The notes under the pieces: generated by a model
The model's input: the letters and a program-made list of their open reading frames with translations, nothing else
Databases searched by the model: none
What the model was told of the DNA's origin: nothing
Translations under genes and position numbers: made by a program
In this document: one piece after another, positions 13,091-15,651 of the stretch
How the letters are laid out: every line of letters begins with the position of its first letter
How positions within the stretch are numbered: the stretch's first letter is position 1
NCBI GenBank assembly: GCA_964649385.1
Contig: CAZYRA010000019.1
Span: 1-15,651 of the forward strand
Origin: UBA5760 sp964649385
GTDB lineage: Bacteria > Chloroflexota > Dehalococcoidia > Dehalococcoidales > UBA5760
Length of the DNA: 15,651 nt
Reading direction: 5' to 3'

Positions 13091-13864
13091 ATGAGCGAAT
13101 TGAAAGGTAAGACCGCTATTGTTACCGGGGCAAGTCGAGGTATTGGAAGGGCGCTCGGGGTGGCGCTGGCAAAGGAGGGGATGGACCTGGTGCTTGCCGC
13201 ACGCGGCTGGGAAGTGCTTGAAGAGACCGCCGGAGAGCTATCCCGGGAATATAATGTGCGGGTGCTGCCGGTAGCCTGTGATGTTAGCCGGCAGGGCGAC
13301 CTGGAGAATCTGGCAACTACTGCCATTAGGGAGTTCAAGAAGATAGATGCCCTGATTAACAGCGCCGGGGTAAGCAGCCAGCACCCCTTTCAGGAGCAGC
13401 CGCTGGAGGACATCGCCAGGCTGATGTATACCAATTACTTTGGTGCGGTTATGCTGACCCGTCTAATGATTAACCACTTTATCGAAAATAAGAGCGGTGC
13501 TATTATCAATATTACCTCCGGCTCAACCCTGGTAGACCCGCCACCAAGAAACTTCATCGTTTATTCATCTCTGAAGCGGGCGCTGAATGCTTTTAGCAAG
13601 GGGCTTTTCTGGGAGTTGCGGGATCAGGGCATCAAGGTAACCTCAATCATGCCGGGGGTGACCGATACCGCCCTGACCGGGGGGCTTGAGGAGATTTCGG
13701 TAGACAGGTCACGCCTGATGCAGCCTGAGGTGATAGAGGATGCCGTCAAGTTTGCCCTCTCTGTACCGGCTAATGTCTGCCCGCTGGAGATTTCGGTTAT
13801 CAATCAGCGCACCCCCTGGACAAGCCCGGTAATTCCATATCGGCAGGACCATCCCAAAGAATGA
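13091..13864 (+). CDS. SDR-family reductase, probable polyketide ketoreductase
   Basis: NAD(P)H-dependent short-chain dehydrogenase/reductase of FabG type. The 257-residue protein has the cofactor loop TGASRGIG at 12-19, CDVS near 63-66, NSAG at 90-93, structural Asn115, catalytic Ser in NITSGS (143 region), and the Tyr158-Lys162 pair in YSSLK; MPGVTDTALTGG follows. Arg at RG (38-39) after the second strand favours NADPH. In type II PKS operons an SDR at this place usually reduces one carbonyl (often C9) of the nascent chain. The C-terminal 30 residues, ending RQDHPKE, are longer and hydrophilic compared with FabG and could affect oligomers or substrate. It starts 3 bases after the aromatase gene and its stop overlaps the next start (ATGA). 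Confidence 0.88.
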   Translation: MSELKGKTAIVTGASRGIGRALGVALAKEGMDLVLAARGWEVLEETAGELSREYNVRVLPVACDVSRQGDLENLATTAIREFKKIDALINSAGVSSQHPFQEQPLEDIARLMYTNYFGAVMLTRLMINHFIENKSGAIINITSGSTLVDPPPRNFIVYSSLKRALNAFSKGLFWELRDQGIKVTSIMPGVTDTALTGGLEEISVDRSRLMQPEVIEDAVKFALSVPANVCPLEISVINQRTPWTSPVIPYRQDHPKE

Positions 13865-14781
13865 TGTTTGATGCGCATATTCACTGGCTGCCTGGGGAGA
13901 TTATCGATAATGCCCATTTCTACTCTACTGCCTGGGGTAATATCGAGGGCCAGCTTGAGGTTATGGACAAATTCCATATCGATAAGACCCTCATCGTCTA
14001 TCCGACCAACGATGCCTACCGGAAGATGGGGGGACTCAAGGAGGTATCCAGGATTTACAATAACCACATAGCCGGGGTGGTGAAGAGATACCCGGAGCGG
14101 TTTGTCGGGGCGGCTATTCTGCCTGTCGATAAACCGGAAGAGATGGCTGGAGAGTTTGAGCGGGCAACGAAAAGTCTGGGGTTTAAGGCCCTTTCTCTGG
14201 CCACAAGCTTTGATGGTATATACCTGGATGATGAGAGGTTTTACCGGCTCTATGAAGAGGTGGAGTCACTGGGCATACCTATTTTTATTCATCCCCAGAC
14301 GGTAAATCCGATAGGTTATGAGCGGGTAAAGGATCCCCTACTTACTCCTGCCATTGAGTTTGTCTTTGATACCACAATCTGCATTGGAAAGTTGATTATG
14401 GCGGGTACGCTCAGGAGGTTTCCTGACCTGAAGTTTATCTTTGCCCATTTCGGGGGAGTAACCCCCTTCATTAAGGAAAGGTTTGATAGCATATACCGGA
14501 TGCTCAGAGGGAGAGATATCGTTAAGGACCTCTTTGCCCTGCCCAGCGAGTATCTGGGGCGGATATATGTGGATACCAGCGGTGTTACCTCTAGCCATGC
14601 CCTTATGTGCACCCTGGAGATGGTGGGGGCGGAACATATTCTGTGGGGCAGCGACTACCCGGGTAACCCTGACATACCGGCCTCAATTAACGCTATAGAG
14701 AAACTTGAGATTCCTGCCCGGGAAAAGGCGAAGATACTGGGTGCAAACATAGAGCGGGTACTGGCCGGGGCTCTCACCTGA
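13861..14781 (+). CDS. amidohydrolase family 2 (ACMSD-like) protein, putative decarboxylase or hydrolase
   Basis: TIM-barrel metalloenzyme of the PF04909 family, which holds ACMSD, gamma-resorcylate and other non-oxidative aromatic acid decarboxylases, and some hydrolases. The 306-residue protein has the metal motif DAHIHW (Asp4, His6, His8), IFIHPQ with His144, FAHFGG with His196, and LWGSDYPGNP with Asp265. Start overlaps the SDR stop as ATGA; a second ATG follows directly. As the last gene of the operon, it is a reasonable candidate to remove the carboxylate that aromatic polyketides often keep after chain release, but hydrolysis of an ester, lactone or thioester cannot be excluded. No signal peptide is visible, so it should act in the cytoplasm. 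Confidence 0.87.
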   Translation: MMFDAHIHWLPGEIIDNAHFYSTAWGNIEGQLEVMDKFHIDKTLIVYPTNDAYRKMGGLKEVSRIYNNHIAGVVKRYPERFVGAAILPVDKPEEMAGEFERATKSLGFKALSLATSFDGIYLDDERFYRLYEEVESLGIPIFIHPQTVNPIGYERVKDPLLTPAIEFVFDTTICIGKLIMAGTLRRFPDLKFIFAHFGGVTPFIKERFDSIYRMLRGRDIVKDLFALPSEYLGRIYVDTSGVTSSHALMCTLEMVGAEHILWGSDYPGNPDIPASINAIEKLEIPAREKAKILGANIERVLAGALT

Positions 14782-14799
14782 GGGTGATATTAGGTCGGG

Positions 14800-15651
14800 T
14801 TAGCTACCCTGGTCCAGGTATTTCTCTACCAGCAGCCTAAGCCTTTTCTTCTGTTCGGGCGGTATTGAGGTCGGGTCGGTGACAATCGCTGTCTTTAAGG
14901 CGGTGGCGCAGTCGCAGCGGCGCTCATCCGGTATCTTGGTAGCGGCCAGCCGGATGATTTCCCTTATCCTGTCGGTATTCCGGCGCTGTGTCTCTATGAT
15001 GGCATCAATTGGGGTCGGCTCACAGTGTTTCTGCCAGCAGTCGTAGTCGGTGACGCTGACAATGGAGGCGTAGCATATTTCTGCTTCCCGGGCCAGCTTG
15101 GCTTCGGGTGAGGCGGTCATACCGATAATATCGCCCCCCCAGGAGCGGTGAAGGTTTGATTCGGCACGGGTGGAGAAGGCTGGGCCCTCCATCACCAGAT
15201 ATGTCCCACCCTGGTGGACAGGAGCTCCGGTCTCCCGGGCTGTCCGGTACAATATCTGGCTCAGCATCGGACAGAAAGGCTCGGCGAAGATGATGTGGGC
15301 GACAATGCCGTCGCTGAAAAAAGAGCTTGCCCGGTTTCGGGTGCGGTCGATAAGCTGGTCGGGAATGACCAGCTCACCGGGTTTTAATTCCTGCTTGAGG
15401 CTGCCGGCGGCGTTAACCGAGATAATCCATTCCACCCCCAGCGATTTTAAGGCGTAGATATTGGCCCGGTAGGGTACCTCGGTGGGGGAGAGGTGATGTC
15501 CCTTGCCGTGACGGGGCAGAAAGGCAACCCCGGTCCCCTCCAGATGGCCGATGGTTATATCGTCACTCGGCTTGCCGAATGGTGTATCGATATTAACCTC
15601 TTCAATATCGGTCAGCCCTTCAATATGATAGAGTCCGCTCCCCCCGATTAC
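14800..15651 (-). CDS. mtnP: S-methyl-5'-thioadenosine phosphorylase (gene cut by the right edge)
   Basis: Cleaves 5'-methylthioadenosine with phosphate to adenine and methylthioribose-1-phosphate, recycling the by-product of polyamine synthesis and other SAM reactions. 283 residues are visible of a family of about 270-300, so only the first few residues are missing. The first visible residues are VIGGSGLYHIEG, the phosphate-binding start of the fold; FLPRHGKGHHLSPTEVPYRANIYALK and SVNAAGSLKQELKPGELVIPDQLIDRTRNR follow. The stretch MTASPEAKLAREAEICYASIVSVTDYDCW carries the two aspartates of TDYD that select 6-aminopurines, which favours MTA over inosine/guanosine substrates. It converges on the polyketide operon with an 18-base gap and lies on the same strand as the distant ahcY-metK unit. 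Confidence 0.95.
   Translation of the reverse strand, partial: VIGGSGLYHIEGLTDIEEVNIDTPFGKPSDDITIGHLEGTGVAFLPRHGKGHHLSPTEVPYRANIYALKSLGVEWIISVNAAGSLKQELKPGELVIPDQLIDRTRNRASSFFSDGIVAHIIFAEPFCPMLSQILYRTARETGAPVHQGGTYLVMEGPAFSTRAESNLHRSWGGDIIGMTASPEAKLAREAEICYASIVSVTDYDCWQKHCEPTPIDAIIETQRRNTDRIREIIRLAATKIPDERRCDCATALKTAIVTDPTSIPPEQKKRLRLLVEKYLDQGS

Noticed and set aside
14782..14822. Bidirectional terminator between the amidohydrolase gene and mtnP
   Set aside because: GGGTTAGCTACCC and CCTGGTCCAGG can each form only a 4-5-bp stem, both lie mostly inside the mtnP coding end, and no T-tract follows.

Overview
The window is about 15.6 kb of bacterial DNA of roughly balanced base composition. It probably comes from an anaerobe: it carries a tungsten/molybdenum-type aldehyde ferredoxin oxidoreductase. 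The gene mix (short thermophile/archaeal-type AhcY, divergent PlsY, MTA phosphorylase, DegV, TIGR04076 protein) would suit a Chloroflexota/Dehalococcoidia-like organism, but this taxonomic guess is weak and rests on gene content only.

Layout. The left arm (minus strand, 1-2944) is a housekeeping-type unit read plsY -> small ORF -> ahcY -> metK, with metK running off the left edge. A 449-bp divergent intergenic region (2945-3393) carries a candidate promoter for each direction. The plus strand (3394-14781) is then a single run of twelve tightly packed genes: a ketosynthase, a DegV protein, an aldehyde:ferredoxin oxidoreductase, a PanE-like reductase, a tandem TIGR04076 protein, KS-alpha, KS-beta (chain length factor), ACP, a PF04199 cyclase, a TcmN-like aromatase/cyclase, an SDR ketoreductase and an ACMSD-type amidohydrolase. 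From the PanE-like gene onward most neighbours overlap or are a few bases apart. The right edge (14800-15651, minus strand, convergent) is mtnP, cut by the window end.

Interpretation. Genes at 9111-13864 form a complete minimal type II aromatic polyketide synthase (KS-alpha/CLF/ACP) with the expected ketoreductase and two kinds of cyclase. The CLF has lost the active-site cysteine (Arg instead of the Gln usual in actinobacterial CLFs) and one catalytic histidine, while the KS-alpha partner keeps Cys-His-Lys-His. The likely logic is: the KS-alpha/CLF pair builds a poly-beta-ketone on the ACP; the SDR may reduce one carbonyl; the TcmN-like protein and perhaps the PF04199 protein fold and aromatise it; the amidohydrolase may decarboxylate or hydrolyse the product. 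The upstream ketosynthase, DegV protein, ferredoxin-linked oxidoreductase and PanE-like reductase may supply or modify the starter or the product. No oxygenase, methyltransferase, glycosyltransferase, acyltransferase, phosphopantetheinyl transferase, transporter or regulator lies in the window, so malonyl loading and ACP activation would have to come from elsewhere in the genome.

The SAM-cycle genes on both sides (metK, ahcY, mtnP) have no evident enzymatic link to the polyketide operon; the operon looks like a cassette placed between housekeeping genes.
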